Assembly: GCA_964620605.1 (NCBI GenBank) | Contig: CAZUHQ010000055.1 | Location: 1-21,848 of the forward strand | Direction of reading: 5' to 3' | Source of the DNA: Thalassotalea_E sp964620605 | Lineage (GTDB): Bacteria > Pseudomonadota > Gammaproteobacteria > Enterobacterales > Alteromonadaceae | Length of the DNA stretch: 21,848 nt | Part shown: positions 1-7,024 of the stretch, in pieces | Layout of the letters: every line of letters begins with the position of its first letter | How positions within the stretch are numbered: position 1 is the first letter of the stretch | Notes under the pieces: generated by a model | Databases searched by the model: none | Told to the model about the DNA's origin: nothing | Seen by the model: the letters and a program-made list of their open reading frames with translations, nothing else | Position numbers and translations under genes: made by a program

Positions 1-2
1 AT

Positions 3-50
3 GATGATTATCGCTCAACCCTGTTAGAGTCTGGGATTAAAATGCGCTAG
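3..50 (+). pseudogene. possible fragment of an IS3-type transposase
   Basis: A short frame open to the window edge reads DDYRSTLLESGIKMR and then stops. The part up to the methionine resembles the region between the second aspartate and the final glutamate of IS3-family OrfB proteins, where phrases like this precede a serine-methionine motif. It ends about 55 bases before the left inverted repeat of the next IS, so it could be the remnant of an older element. The match is short and made from memory, so it may be chance. Confidence 0.22.
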
Positions 51-104
51 CCATGGCTCCCTTTGTGAGGTTAGTTGATATAACTTGCATTACGCCACAA
101 ATTC

Positions 105-134
105 TGAATCAAACTGGGTTTGTCGGAGGCTAAC
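105..134 (+). repeat. left terminal inverted repeat of the IS
   Basis: Compared with the reverse complement of the right end without gaps, 18 of 30 positions agree. The matches cluster in the outermost tgaatc and an inner tcggaggc block, with a divergent middle. This arrangement (conserved tip, variable spacer, conserved inner transposase-binding block) is usual for IS ends. Confidence 0.75.
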
Positions 135-154
135 TTTCTTTAGAGAATTAGCCA

Positions 155-477
155 ATGAACAAAAGAATAACTTACTTACTAGAAGTCCGCGAACGTGCAG
201 TTCGACTGGTTTTAACATCAGAGAATGAATATTCATCTCGCTGGGCAGTAATTCAGTCGATTGCGGGAAAATTGGTTGTACACCAGAAACATTAAGAGCT
301 TGGATCAAACAATCAGAAGTTGATGCAGGTATCCAGCCGGGTATCCCAACTAATACAGCTGCTCGACTCAAAGAGCTTGAAAGAGAAAACCGTGACCTTA
401 AGCAGGCCAATGAAATCCTGAGAAAAGCAGCCGCTTTTTTTGCCCAAGCGGAACTCGACCGCAAACCAAGGAAATAG
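155..477 (+). pseudogene. IS3-family OrfA (DNA-binding subunit), frameshifted
   Basis: The frame begins MNKRITYLLEVRERAVRLVL, the usual start of IS3-type OrfA, and leads into the helix-turn-helix. At the A run near 268-271 one base is missing: as written, the frame ends soon after at a TAA. Restoring one base gives GCTPETLRAWIKQ, then a leucine-zipper-like stretch (KELERENRDLKQANEIL) and the C-terminal AFFAQAELDRKPRK. The stop overlaps the GTG that opens orfB. A run of seven T (435-441) is a candidate site for the -1 ribosomal frameshift that normally makes OrfAB; the -1 frame is open from there into orfB. The deletion would prevent a full-length fusion product. Confidence 0.85.
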
Positions 478-1369
478 TGGATTTTATTGATTACTATCGT
501 GATTTGTATGGTGTCGAGTCAATTTGCAAAGTATTGCCAATAGCACCATCCACATTTCATCGCCATAAAGCGCTTGAAAAGAACGAGAAGCTACGCTGCA
601 AGCATCATCACACAGATGAAAAGCTTAAGTCTGAAATTCAGCGCGTATGGCAGGAAAATCACCGAGTATATGGCGTACCTAAAGTATGGAAACAGCTCAA
701 ACGAGAAGGAATTAAAGCCGCTCGTTGTACGGTTGAAAGATTAATGAAAGACCTTGGTATTCAAGGCGTTTGTCGCGGTCGCCGTTGCATCACCACGATA
801 CCTGATGAGAATGCAGAGAAGCCTTTAGATCACGTTAATCGAAACTTTACCGCGAATCGTCCTAATCAATTGTGGGTTGCCGACATTACCTATGTTGCTA
901 CATGGTCTGGCTTTGTTTATGTGGCATTCGTTATCGATGTATTTTCACGAAAAATCGTTGGTTGGCGTGCGTTAAAGTCAATGAAAACACAGCTTATCTT
1001 AGATGCCTTAGAACAGGCCTTATGGGCAAGAGGTAAACCCAAAGGCGTTGTTCATCATTCAGACTGTGGTAGTCAGTATGTCTCAATAAGACATACTGAC
1101 AGGCTTAATGAAGCAGCCTTTACCGCATCAGTTGGTAGTGTTGGAGATTCATACGATAATGCGTTAGCGGAAACGATTAACGGCTTGTATAAAGCTGAAG
1201 TTATCCATAAGATGGCCCTTGGAAAGGGGTTGAACAAGTCGAACTGGCCACTTTAGATTGGGTTGACTGGTTTAATAATAAACGCCTTTTAAGTTCGGTT
1301 GGCGATATTCCGCCAGCAGAATATGAAGAAAATTACTATAGACAGCTGTCTGATGATCAGGCAGCATAA
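477..1369 (+). pseudogene. IS3-family OrfB (DDE transposase), frameshifted near the 3' end
   Basis: The intact part (259 codons from GTG) has an HTH_21-like N-terminus and an rve integrase core. The triad is visible: D136 in LWVADITYV, D196 in HHSDCGSQY and E232 in ALAETINGLY, with the family's 35-residue D-E spacing. After KAEVIHK one base has been lost near 1207-1209, and the frame ends early at 1256. Adding a base restores DGPWKGVEQVELATLDWVDW and continues to the natural stop at 1367-1369, ending in QLSDDQAA. So about 37 C-terminal residues are replaced by a short unrelated tail. The cysteine in HSDCGSQY stands where most relatives have arginine. Confidence 0.87.
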
Positions 1370-1378
1370 CTCAAATAA

Positions 1379-1408
1379 ATCCGCCTCCGAATTTACCGGG
1401 GCGATTCA
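1379..1408 (-). repeat. right terminal inverted repeat of the IS
   Basis: Read on the minus strand this begins tgaatc and carries tcggaggc at the same offset as the left end. It starts about ten bases after the restored OrfB stop codon, as expected for a compact IS3 element. Confidence 0.75.
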
Positions 1409-1614
1409 GTATTGTGCCCTTATGGATCTTGTAACAGATTCTGTGTAACTGTCAGGTTTAAATATAGTCGACCAAGTTGTTTTCAAATTAAATCACAAAC
1501 CGATTTAAGGCTGCATTCCAATTTATTTATCACATCATTGGCTATTTTCTCACTAATTTTTAGTAAACAGTTTTAATATTTCCAGACAAACCAGTACCTA
1601 ATTTGCTGTTTTTT

Positions 1615-1623
1615 TGTTAGAAT
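1615..1623 (+). promoter_or_regulatory. candidate extended -10 promoter for ribH-nusB
   Basis: TGTTAGAAT has the TGn extension plus a TAGAAT -10 hexamer and lies 32 bases before the ribH start. There is no convincing -35 hexamer at the right distance, which extended -10 promoters can tolerate. The rest of the 1409-1655 gap is AT-rich, with no gene and no FMN riboswitch that I can recognise. Because the IS lies just upstream, ribH probably relies on a promoter in this gap. Confidence 0.35.
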
Positions 1624-1655
1624 CGCGGCAATTTTTATGCATTGAGTATTTATAG

Positions 1656-2120
1656 ATGAATGTTATTGAAGGTTCTTTTGTCGCTTCAGGCAAAAAATTT
1701 GCGATTGTTGTTTCTCGTTTTAACCATTTTATCGTCGATAGTTTATTGGCAGGTGCAATTGATACTTTAAAGCGTCATGGTAATGTTAGCGATAGTGATA
1801 TCACGGTAATTAAAGTACCGGGTGCGTATGAATTACCATTAGTTGCCAAAAAAGCGGCGAAATCAGGAAAATATGATGCGATTATTGCTATCGGTGCGGT
1901 TATCCGTGGCGGTACGCCACACTTTGATTTTGTTGCTGGCGAGTGCAACAAAGGTTTAGCGCAGGTTTGTTTGGAGTCTGAAATTCCTGTTTCTTTCGGT
2001 GTTATTACTACAGATTCTATCGAACAGGCAATTGAACGTGCAGGTACCAAAGCAGGTAACAAGGGCGGTGAAGCGGCACTTGGCGCATTAGAAATGGTTA
2101 ATGTGCTGTCTCAGCTATAA
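1656..2120 (+). CDS. ribH: 6,7-dimethyl-8-ribityllumazine synthase
   Basis: This enzyme condenses 5-amino-6-ribitylaminouracil with 3,4-dihydroxy-2-butanone 4-phosphate to give lumazine, the penultimate step of riboflavin synthesis, in the cytoplasm as an oligomeric shell. The 154 residues are the normal length. Family landmarks are visible: VVSRFN near residue 20 (substrate-binding Phe/Asn), KVPGAYELP around 53-61, and GGTPHFDFVAG at 85-95 with the catalytic histidine H89, then FGVITTDSIEQA and the Gly-rich NKGGEAALGALEM helix. nusB starts 31 bases downstream, the common ribH-nusB pairing. In many relatives ribBA precedes ribH; here the gene's upstream neighbour is the decayed IS. Confidence 0.97.
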   Translation: MNVIEGSFVASGKKFAIVVSRFNHFIVDSLLAGAIDTLKRHGNVSDSDITVIKVPGAYELPLVAKKAAKSGKYDAIIAIGAVIRGGTPHFDFVAGECNKGLAQVCLESEIPVSFGVITTDSIEQAIERAGTKAGNKGGEAALGALEMVNVLSQL

Positions 2121-2151
2121 TCTAAGTTAGAATTTTTAACAGGATATCTTT

Positions 2152-2568
2152 GTGAAACCATCACCTAGAAGAAAAGCCCGTGAATTAGCCGTGCAAGCGG
2201 TGTATTCATGGCAAATGAGTGACAATTCCATTAGTGACGTTGAAGCGCACTTTCTAACGGAAAATGCCAAGCGTCGTTTTGAGATTGAATATTTCCAAAA
2301 ACTGTTTCGCGGTGTAACAAACCAGGTTAGTTCGTTAGATGCTGCGATTGAGCCGCATGTTGATCGTCCGTTAGCCGATATCGATCATATTGAAAAAGCA
2401 ATTTTACGTGTAGCAATTTATGAACTTAGTGACTGTGCTGATGTACCATATCGTGTGGTAATTAATGAAGCGATAGAATTAGCGAAACTTTTTGCCGCTG
2501 ATGACAGTCATAAGTTTGTTAACGGCGTATTGGATAAAGCAGTTAAACTTATTCGCCCGCAAGAATAG
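2152..2568 (+). CDS. nusB: transcription antitermination protein NusB
   Basis: NusB pairs with S10 (NusE) on boxA RNA in rRNA operons and prevents premature Rho-dependent termination. The 138 residues match the family length (139 in E. coli). Visible landmarks are the N-terminal ARELAVQAVYSWQ helix (about residues 10-22), DHIEKAILRVAIYEL (about 78-92) and VPYRVVINEAIELAKLF followed by FVNGVLDKAV at the C-terminus. The start is GTG, chosen because an aggata ribosome-binding site lies about six bases upstream and the protein aligns from KPSPRRKAREL. It is probably co-transcribed with ribH and ends at a hairpin terminator. Confidence 0.97.
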   Translation: MKPSPRRKARELAVQAVYSWQMSDNSISDVEAHFLTENAKRRFEIEYFQKLFRGVTNQVSSLDAAIEPHVDRPLADIDHIEKAILRVAIYELSDCADVPYRVVINEAIELAKLFAADDSHKFVNGVLDKAVKLIRPQE

Positions 2569-2600
2569 CTTGCATTACTCACTTATTTAACTGTTGTCGT

Positions 2601-2627
2601 AAGGCGCCTAGTGATAGTGCGCCTTTT
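2601..2627 (+). terminator. intrinsic terminator after nusB
   Basis: Perfect 7-bp stem aaggcgc/gcgcctt with an 11-base loop, followed by a short T-rich tail (ttttatat). It lies 32 bases after the nusB stop and separates ribH-nusB from thiL-pgpA. Confidence 0.75.
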
Positions 2628-2688
2628 ATATATCTAGCGCTTTCTGCTAACAGTTATTAATAAATCATCAATTGATGTTAATCACATT

Positions 2689-3660
2689 ATGAAAGAATTT
2701 GAATTAATTAGAAATTATTTCACAGAGCAAATAGTAAAGCGTAAGGATGTGTTTTTAGGCATAGGTGATGACTGCGCGTTATTAACACCTCCTGAGCGCC
2801 AATTTTTAGCGGTCACTACCGATACCTTAGTTGCTGGTGTCCATTTTCCTGAAAATACCCCAGCCAAGGTGATAGGTCATAAGACTATTGCGGTGAATTT
2901 ATCTGATTTGGCTGCCATGGGTGCTGAACCTTGCTGGATTTCTGTCGCTATCACCTTGCCTGAGGTTAACCTTGATTGGGTCGGTGAATTTTGCCAGGGA
3001 ATGTTTGAGCTTTGTGAATATTATAATGTTCAGCTCATCGGTGGTGATACTACCCAGGGGCCGTTAAGTATTACCGTGACGGCGCAGGGAACGGTGCCGC
3101 AGGACAAACAATTAACGCGATCTGGTGCAAAAACCGGTGATTGGTTATATGTTACAGGGGAAATTGGTGATGCTGCGCTTGCGCTAAAGCATTATTATCA
3201 GGAAATCAGGTTAACGGATGAGCAGCTAAAATATGCTCAAGAGAAATTAGATTGTCCTACCCCTCAAGTGCTTACTGGTCAGGCGCTTAGGGAATACGCT
3301 TCTGCGGCCATCGATCTTTCCGATGGTTTGTTAGCGGATTTAGGCCATTTATGCCAGCAGTCAAATGTCGGCGCCAATTTAGTCTTAGATCAATTACCGC
3401 TTTCATCAATTTTGATTGAAAGTTTAGGTGAAGAGAAAGCGATTGAACTAGCATTACAGGGCGGAGATGATTATCAGCTGCTGTTTAGCGTTGCGGAAGA
3501 TAAAAAAGTCGGCATGGAAACCGCGCTTGCCGATATTGGTGCTAAAGTCACCTGCATTGGTCAGCTAAACCCTTCGGGGAAAATTACTACCACGTTAAAC
3601 AGTAAGCCAACTCAGATCACAGCGAAAGGCTTTGAGCATTTTAGTGGTGATGATGAATAG
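2689..3660 (+). CDS. thiL: thiamine-monophosphate kinase
   Basis: ThiL phosphorylates thiamine monophosphate with ATP to give thiamine diphosphate, the active cofactor. It belongs to the PurM/ThiL ATP-binding family. Landmarks in order: GIGDDCALL near residue 25, TDTLVAGVHF near 45 (metal and nucleotide aspartates), VNLSDLAAMGAEP near 70, GGDTTQGPLSITVTAQG near 118, AIDLSDGLLADLGHL near 207 and GGDDYQLLFSV near 262. At 323 residues it is the standard length. The ATG has no obvious Shine-Dalgarno sequence; a 12-bp palindrome (catcaattgatg) lies just upstream. The 3' end overlaps pgpA, a conserved gammaproteobacterial arrangement. No TPP riboswitch is seen. Confidence 0.96.
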   Translation: MKEFELIRNYFTEQIVKRKDVFLGIGDDCALLTPPERQFLAVTTDTLVAGVHFPENTPAKVIGHKTIAVNLSDLAAMGAEPCWISVAITLPEVNLDWVGEFCQGMFELCEYYNVQLIGGDTTQGPLSITVTAQGTVPQDKQLTRSGAKTGDWLYVTGEIGDAALALKHYYQEIRLTDEQLKYAQEKLDCPTPQVLTGQALREYASAAIDLSDGLLADLGHLCQQSNVGANLVLDQLPLSSILIESLGEEKAIELALQGGDDYQLLFSVAEDKKVGMETALADIGAKVTCIGQLNPSGKITTTLNSKPTQITAKGFEHFSGDDE

Positions 3661-4123
3661 TCGTTCAGAGCTTCGCTTTAAATTATCAGACCCTATTCAA
3701 TTTTTGGCATTAGGCTTTGGCAGCGGTCTAGCGCCTAAAGCCCCTGGCACCTTTGGTACCTTAGCGGCTTTGCCGATATTCGCTTTACTAACGCTTGTCA
3801 GCTCTAGCTGGTATTTAGCAATAGTTATTGTGATGGCGATTGTTGGTATTTATATATGTGGCTATTGCGCAAAAGCGGTTAATGTTCATGATCATCCGGC
3901 AATTGTCTGGGATGAAATCGTCGGTTATCTGATCACTATGTTTATGGTGCCGGTGAGTGTGCAAAGCCTAGTTGTTGGCTTTTTACTGTTTCGCTTTTTT
4001 GACATAATCAAGCCCTGGCCGATCTCCTGGCTGGATAAACATTGCCATGGCGGCTTTGGTATTATGATCGATGATATTGTTGCAGGACTCGCAGCATTAG
4101 CTTGTATACAGTTGATTTTATAA
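3650..4123 (+). CDS. pgpA: phosphatidylglycerophosphatase A
   Basis: This inner-membrane enzyme dephosphorylates phosphatidylglycerophosphate to phosphatidylglycerol. The family signature is clear: FGSGLAPKAPGTFGTL near the N-terminus, VWDEIVGYLI in the middle with the acidic metal ligands, FRFFDIIKPWPISWLD and then GFGIMIDDIVAGL near the C-terminus. Three to four hydrophobic membrane segments alternate with these motifs. The frame is open from a TTG at 3632, but two adjacent ATGs (3650, 3653) give the conventional length of about 157 residues and still overlap the thiL stop, suggesting translational coupling. A strong hairpin terminator follows 60 bases downstream. Confidence 0.95.
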   Translation: MMNSRSELRFKLSDPIQFLALGFGSGLAPKAPGTFGTLAALPIFALLTLVSSSWYLAIVIVMAIVGIYICGYCAKAVNVHDHPAIVWDEIVGYLITMFMVPVSVQSLVVGFLLFRFFDIIKPWPISWLDKHCHGGFGIMIDDIVAGLAALACIQLIL

Positions 4124-4184
4124 TGTTTTGATAACTATCGTTGTTCTATGTAGTGCAGTTCGATAAGATTTATTAGTAATAATT

Positions 4185-4220
4185 AAAAAGCCCAAAGTAT
4201 TGAGATACTTCGGGCTTTTT
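4185..4220. terminator. bidirectional terminator between pgpA and serA
   Basis: A 16-bp stem with a four-base loop, A-rich on the left and T-rich on the right. One pair is A/C on the plus strand but G-U on the minus strand, so the hairpin is fully paired in the serA transcript and has one mismatch in the pgpA transcript. Two convergent genes end here. Confidence 0.88.
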
Positions 4221-4241
4221 AATTTATAAATTACAGAGTCA

Positions 4242-5471
4242 TTAATGCAAAATACGCGCTTTGATTGTGCCTTCAATCGCTTTTAATGCGTTTAATGCGG
4301 TCTCGCTGTGATCGGTTTCAACATCAATAACTACATAACCAATTTGATCATCGGTTTGCAGATATTGCGCGGCAATATTGATGTTGTTTTCAGCAAATGC
4401 CTGGTTAATTTTGGTTAAAATACCTGGTTGGTTATGGTGAATATGCAGTAAGCGGCTAGCACCAATATGGCCTGGTAACGAAACTTCCGGGAAGTTAACC
4501 GCAGAAAGTGTCGAACCGTTATCAGAATATTTCGCCAGTTTACTCGCAACTTCCAGGCCGATATTTTCCTGAGCTTCTTTGGTACTACCGCCGATGTGTG
4601 GCGTTAAAATAACGTTATCAAATTCACGCAGTGGCGAGATAAACTCTTCGTCATTGCTTTTCGGCTCAACCGGGAAAACATCGATAGCGGCACCGGCGAC
4701 TTTCTTTGAGCTCAACGCTTCTGATAGTGCATCAATATCGACGACAGTTCCGCGTGATGCGTTAATAAAAATGACGCCATCTTTCATCACGTCAAATTCT
4801 GCTGCGCCCATCATATTTTGGGTTTGTGGTGTTTCCGGCACATGCAAGCTCACCACATCTGCTTCTTGCAATAACGAGGTTAAGCTCGTGGCCTGGCTGG
4901 CGTTGCCAAGTGGCAGTTTAGTTTCTATGTCGTAAAAACGTACCTTCATACCGATAGTTTCCGCCATAATGCCAAGCTGCATACCAATATGGCCGTACCC
5001 GATGATACCTAAAGTTTTACCACGTGCTTCTACCGAACCGGTCGCTGATTTATTCCAAACGCCACGATGAGCTTGTGCGCTCTTTTCTGGAATTCCGCGC
5101 AGTAGCAGTAATAACTCACCGATAACCAATTCAGCGACAGATCGGGTATTAGAAAACGGTGCATTAAATACTGGAATACCACGCTTTTGCGCGGCTTTGG
5201 TGTCAACCTGATTGGTACCGATACAAAAACAACCAATAGCGACTAATTTTTTCGCATGGCTTAGCACTTTGTCATTTAGCATGGTGCGCGAGCGAATACC
5301 AATAAAGTGGGCATCGGAAATTTTCTCGATCAGCTCCTCTTCCGCTAACGAGGTTTTTAGGTATTCGATATTACTGTAACCTTGAGATTTCAGTTCTTCC
5401 AGGGCACTTTGATGAACCCCTTCAAGTAGCAAGATCCTGATTTTTTCTTTCGCTAATGATTTATTACTCAT
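4242..5471 (-). CDS. serA: D-3-phosphoglycerate dehydrogenase
   Basis: SerA oxidises 3-phosphoglycerate with NAD, the committed step of serine synthesis. From the ATG chosen (MSNKSLAKEK) it has 409 residues, against 410 in E. coli; a further upstream ATG would add ten residues that the family lacks. The Rossmann motif is GIIGYGHIGMQLG. Catalytic residues are visible as the arginine in INASRGTVVD, the glutamate in DVFPVEP and the histidine in LTPHIGGST. The C-terminal ACT domain begins RLLHIHHNQPGILTKIN and keeps the asparagines (HHNQPG, NNINIAAQYLQT) that bind serine for feedback inhibition in E. coli. rpiA lies upstream on the same strand; MetJ-like boxes occupy the gap. Confidence 0.97.
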   Translation of the reverse strand: MSNKSLAKEKIRILLLEGVHQSALEELKSQGYSNIEYLKTSLAEEELIEKISDAHFIGIRSRTMLNDKVLSHAKKLVAIGCFCIGTNQVDTKAAQKRGIPVFNAPFSNTRSVAELVIGELLLLLRGIPEKSAQAHRGVWNKSATGSVEARGKTLGIIGYGHIGMQLGIMAETIGMKVRFYDIETKLPLGNASQATSLTSLLQEADVVSLHVPETPQTQNMMGAAEFDVMKDGVIFINASRGTVVDIDALSEALSSKKVAGAAIDVFPVEPKSNDEEFISPLREFDNVILTPHIGGSTKEAQENIGLEVASKLAKYSDNGSTLSAVNFPEVSLPGHIGASRLLHIHHNQPGILTKINQAFAENNINIAAQYLQTDDQIGYVVIDVETDHSETALNALKAIEGTIKARILH

Positions 5472-5558
5472 GGTGCTTAATCGCTCTCGACTATGTTGCA
5501 ATGTGACTATATGGCAAAGTTATGTTACTAGCTATGTACGTCTATTCTTTAGTTATTT

Positions 5559-5574
5559 AGATGGCTAGATATCT
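5559..5574. promoter_or_regulatory. two tandem MetJ-like boxes upstream of serA
   Basis: agatggct and agatatct abut without a gap, and each matches six of eight bases of the MetJ operator unit AGACGTCT. MetJ binds two or more adjacent 8-bp units, so tandem spacing is the relevant feature. Neighbouring octamers match poorly (about four and three of eight). The site lies 88 bases before the serA start, in the intergenic region. Seen: the spacing and match count. Inferred: binding by MetJ. Confidence 0.35.
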
Positions 5575-5619
5575 AAATATGGACAATAAACTAGCATATA
5601 GTGCATAAACTCTAAAGTG

Positions 5620-6276
5620 TTATTTTACTATTTTTGCACCTTCGGGTGTGCCTAAAATCAAGACGTCAGCACCGCGGTTGGCAAACAGGCCGTTAGTAAC
5701 AACGCCTACTATCGAATTGATGGTATTTTCCAGCCCTTTAGGATCAATTATCTCTAAGTTATGCACATCGAGAATGACGTTACCGTTATCAGTGATCACT
5801 CCCTGGCGATATTCAGGATCGCCGCCGAGTTTCACCAGTTCGCGGGCGACATAGCTGCGTGCCATAGGAATGACTTCAACTGGTAGTGGAAACTTGCCTA
5901 ACACAGGTACTTGTTTGCTTTGATCACAAATGCAAATAAAGCTTTTGGCAACCGCAGCAACGATCTTTTCCCGGGTTAATGCGGCACCACCGCCTTTGAT
6001 CATATCCATATGCTCGGTAATTTCATCAGCGCCGTCGATATAAACATCGAGCTGATCAATACTGTTGAGATCAAACACTTCAATGCCATGTGCTTTCAAT
6101 CGCTTGGTAGATTCTTCCGAGCTTGAAACCGCACCGGTAATTCTGTTTTTTATCGTGGCAAGGGCATCAATAAAGTGGTTAACGGTTGAGCCGGTGCCGA
6201 CGCCCACTATGGTGTCATCTTGGATAAATTCCAGCGCTTTAAGTGCCGCGGCTTTTTTCATTTCATCTTGAGTCAT
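5620..6276 (-). CDS. rpiA: ribose-5-phosphate isomerase A
   Basis: RpiA interconverts ribose 5-phosphate and ribulose 5-phosphate in the non-oxidative pentose phosphate pathway. The 218 residues align nearly one-to-one with E. coli RpiA (219). GVGTGSTVNHF spans 25-35 (phosphate loop), SSSEESTKRL is near 51-60, and the catalytic set D81, D84, K94 and E103 appears in DGADEI and KGGGAALTREK at the same numbers as in E. coli. A GGGAAG-like ribosome-binding site precedes the ATG. The order fau-rpiA-serA on one strand keeps the neighbourhood of these genes seen in enterobacteria, though the gaps of 74 and 148 bases allow separate promoters. Confidence 0.97.
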   Translation of the reverse strand: MTQDEMKKAAALKALEFIQDDTIVGVGTGSTVNHFIDALATIKNRITGAVSSSEESTKRLKAHGIEVFDLNSIDQLDVYIDGADEITEHMDMIKGGGAALTREKIVAAVAKSFICICDQSKQVPVLGKFPLPVEVIPMARSYVARELVKLGGDPEYRQGVITDNGNVILDVHNLEIIDPKGLENTINSIVGVVTNGLFANRGADVLILGTPEGAKIVK

Positions 6277-6350
6277 GGTGCTTCCCAGGTAATTTTTTGC
6301 CTTAGTATAGCAGCCTGTGATCCGATAAAATATCTTGAGTTAATGATTGC

Positions 6351-6965
6351 TTAAAAAAACTTAAAGTGCTTGGTAGGTGTGATAATTTCCGGTAGCGGAA
6401 TATCCCAACTTTCACTTGGTATTTCGTCAACTTGCTGACAATCATGGGCTATGCCAATCGGATAAGGTTTATTGATAAAAGTGCGATGCTGATACCAGTA
6501 ATTTAAGGTGCGATCGTAATAGCCACCGCCCATGCCGAGGCGTTCACCACCGCTATCAAAGGCGACTAATGGCGTTAAAATCATATCGAGTGCCGCGCAG
6601 GGCAACACCTCACAGACATTGAGTTTAGGCTCAAAAATGCCGTATTGATTAGTGATCATTTCACTGTGCGCGTGGTAGTGAAGGAACAATAAATGCCCTT
6701 TACTAAACGGATGGATCACCGGCAGGTAGGTAACAATATTATGTTGCCAGCACCAGTGAATAAATGGAGATAAGTCAAGTTCACCGTCGTTTGCCAAGTA
6801 TACTGCGATATGCTTTATTTCGCAGTCTTTGATGCGTTTTGCTAATTGAGTTTGTAGTGCATGCGCTGATGCATGCTGAAATTCGCTTGATAATGCCTGG
6901 CGCTGAGCTCGACGCTCTTTTCTTAGCTGCTGTCTTACTTGTTGAGAGTATTTATTATTTTTCAT
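6351..6965 (-). CDS. fau: 5-formyltetrahydrofolate cyclo-ligase
   Basis: This enzyme (YgfA/Fau) uses ATP to convert 5-formyl-THF to 5,10-methenyl-THF, clearing an inhibitory folate. The motif LTPLVAFDSGGERLGMGGGYYD (given in part: PLVAFDSGGERLG then GGGYYDRTL) is diagnostic, and a basic N-terminus (RKERRAQRQAL) binds nucleotide. The frame is open to an ATG at 6980, but that codon lies inside the terminator hairpin of the upstream transporter. The ATG at 6965 gives MKNNKYSQQVRQQL and 204 residues. Neither start has a good ribosome-binding site, so the real start is uncertain. In many gammaproteobacteria this gene follows the 6S RNA gene ssrS; here the peptide transporter is 45-60 bases upstream and no 6S RNA fits. 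Confidence 0.93.
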   Translation of the reverse strand: MKNNKYSQQVRQQLRKERRAQRQALSSEFQHASAHALQTQLAKRIKDCEIKHIAVYLANDGELDLSPFIHWCWQHNIVTYLPVIHPFSKGHLLFLHYHAHSEMITNQYGIFEPKLNVCEVLPCAALDMILTPLVAFDSGGERLGMGGGYYDRTLNYWYQHRTFINKPYPIGIAHDCQQVDEIPSESWDIPLPEIITPTKHFKFF

Positions 6966-6990
6966 AAAAAGCGGCGGCATCTGCCACCGC
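6966..6990 (-). terminator. intrinsic terminator of the peptide transporter gene, overlapping the fau start
   Basis: On the minus strand a 9-bp GC-rich stem (gcggtggca/tgccgccgc, one G-U pair) has only a two-base loop and is followed by five T. It begins 35 bases after the transporter stop. The T run touches the fau ATG directly, so the terminator and the start of the next gene share the same bases. A two-base loop is too tight to close fully, so the innermost pairs probably open. Confidence 0.7.
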
Positions 6991-7024
6991 CCGTTACTTC
7001 AATGAGTTAGTTTCAATTAGTTAA

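Larger units (their letters stand above)
105..1408 (+). mobile_element. decayed IS3-family insertion sequence
   Basis: A 1304-bp element is bounded by related terminal inverted repeats. Inside are two overlapping frames typical of IS3: a helix-turn-helix/leucine-zipper OrfA and a DDE integrase OrfB. The length and the TGA...TCA ends fit the family. Both frames carry one-base deletions, so the copy should not transpose on its own. The bases next to the ends (attc on the left, gtat on the right) do not match, so no target duplication survives. That suggests rearrangement of a flank, or mutation since insertion. The element lies upstream of ribH and leaves about 250 bases before that gene. Confidence 0.88.

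Noticed and set aside
90..464. Minus-strand frame of 124 codons
   Set aside because: It is antisense to the IS OrfA, whose sense-strand protein is recognisable; no family resemblance on the minus strand.
1425..1460. End of an IS256-like element (words such as ttacaca near gtcag)
   Set aside because: No partner end or transposase fragment is present; the similarity is too short to support an element.
1409..1655. FMN riboswitch in front of ribH
   Set aside because: The conserved RFN core elements are not visible, and the riboswitch usually precedes ribB rather than ribH in this group.
2569..2688. TPP riboswitch in front of thiL
   Set aside because: No CTGAGA or ACCTGA-type conserved segments are present.
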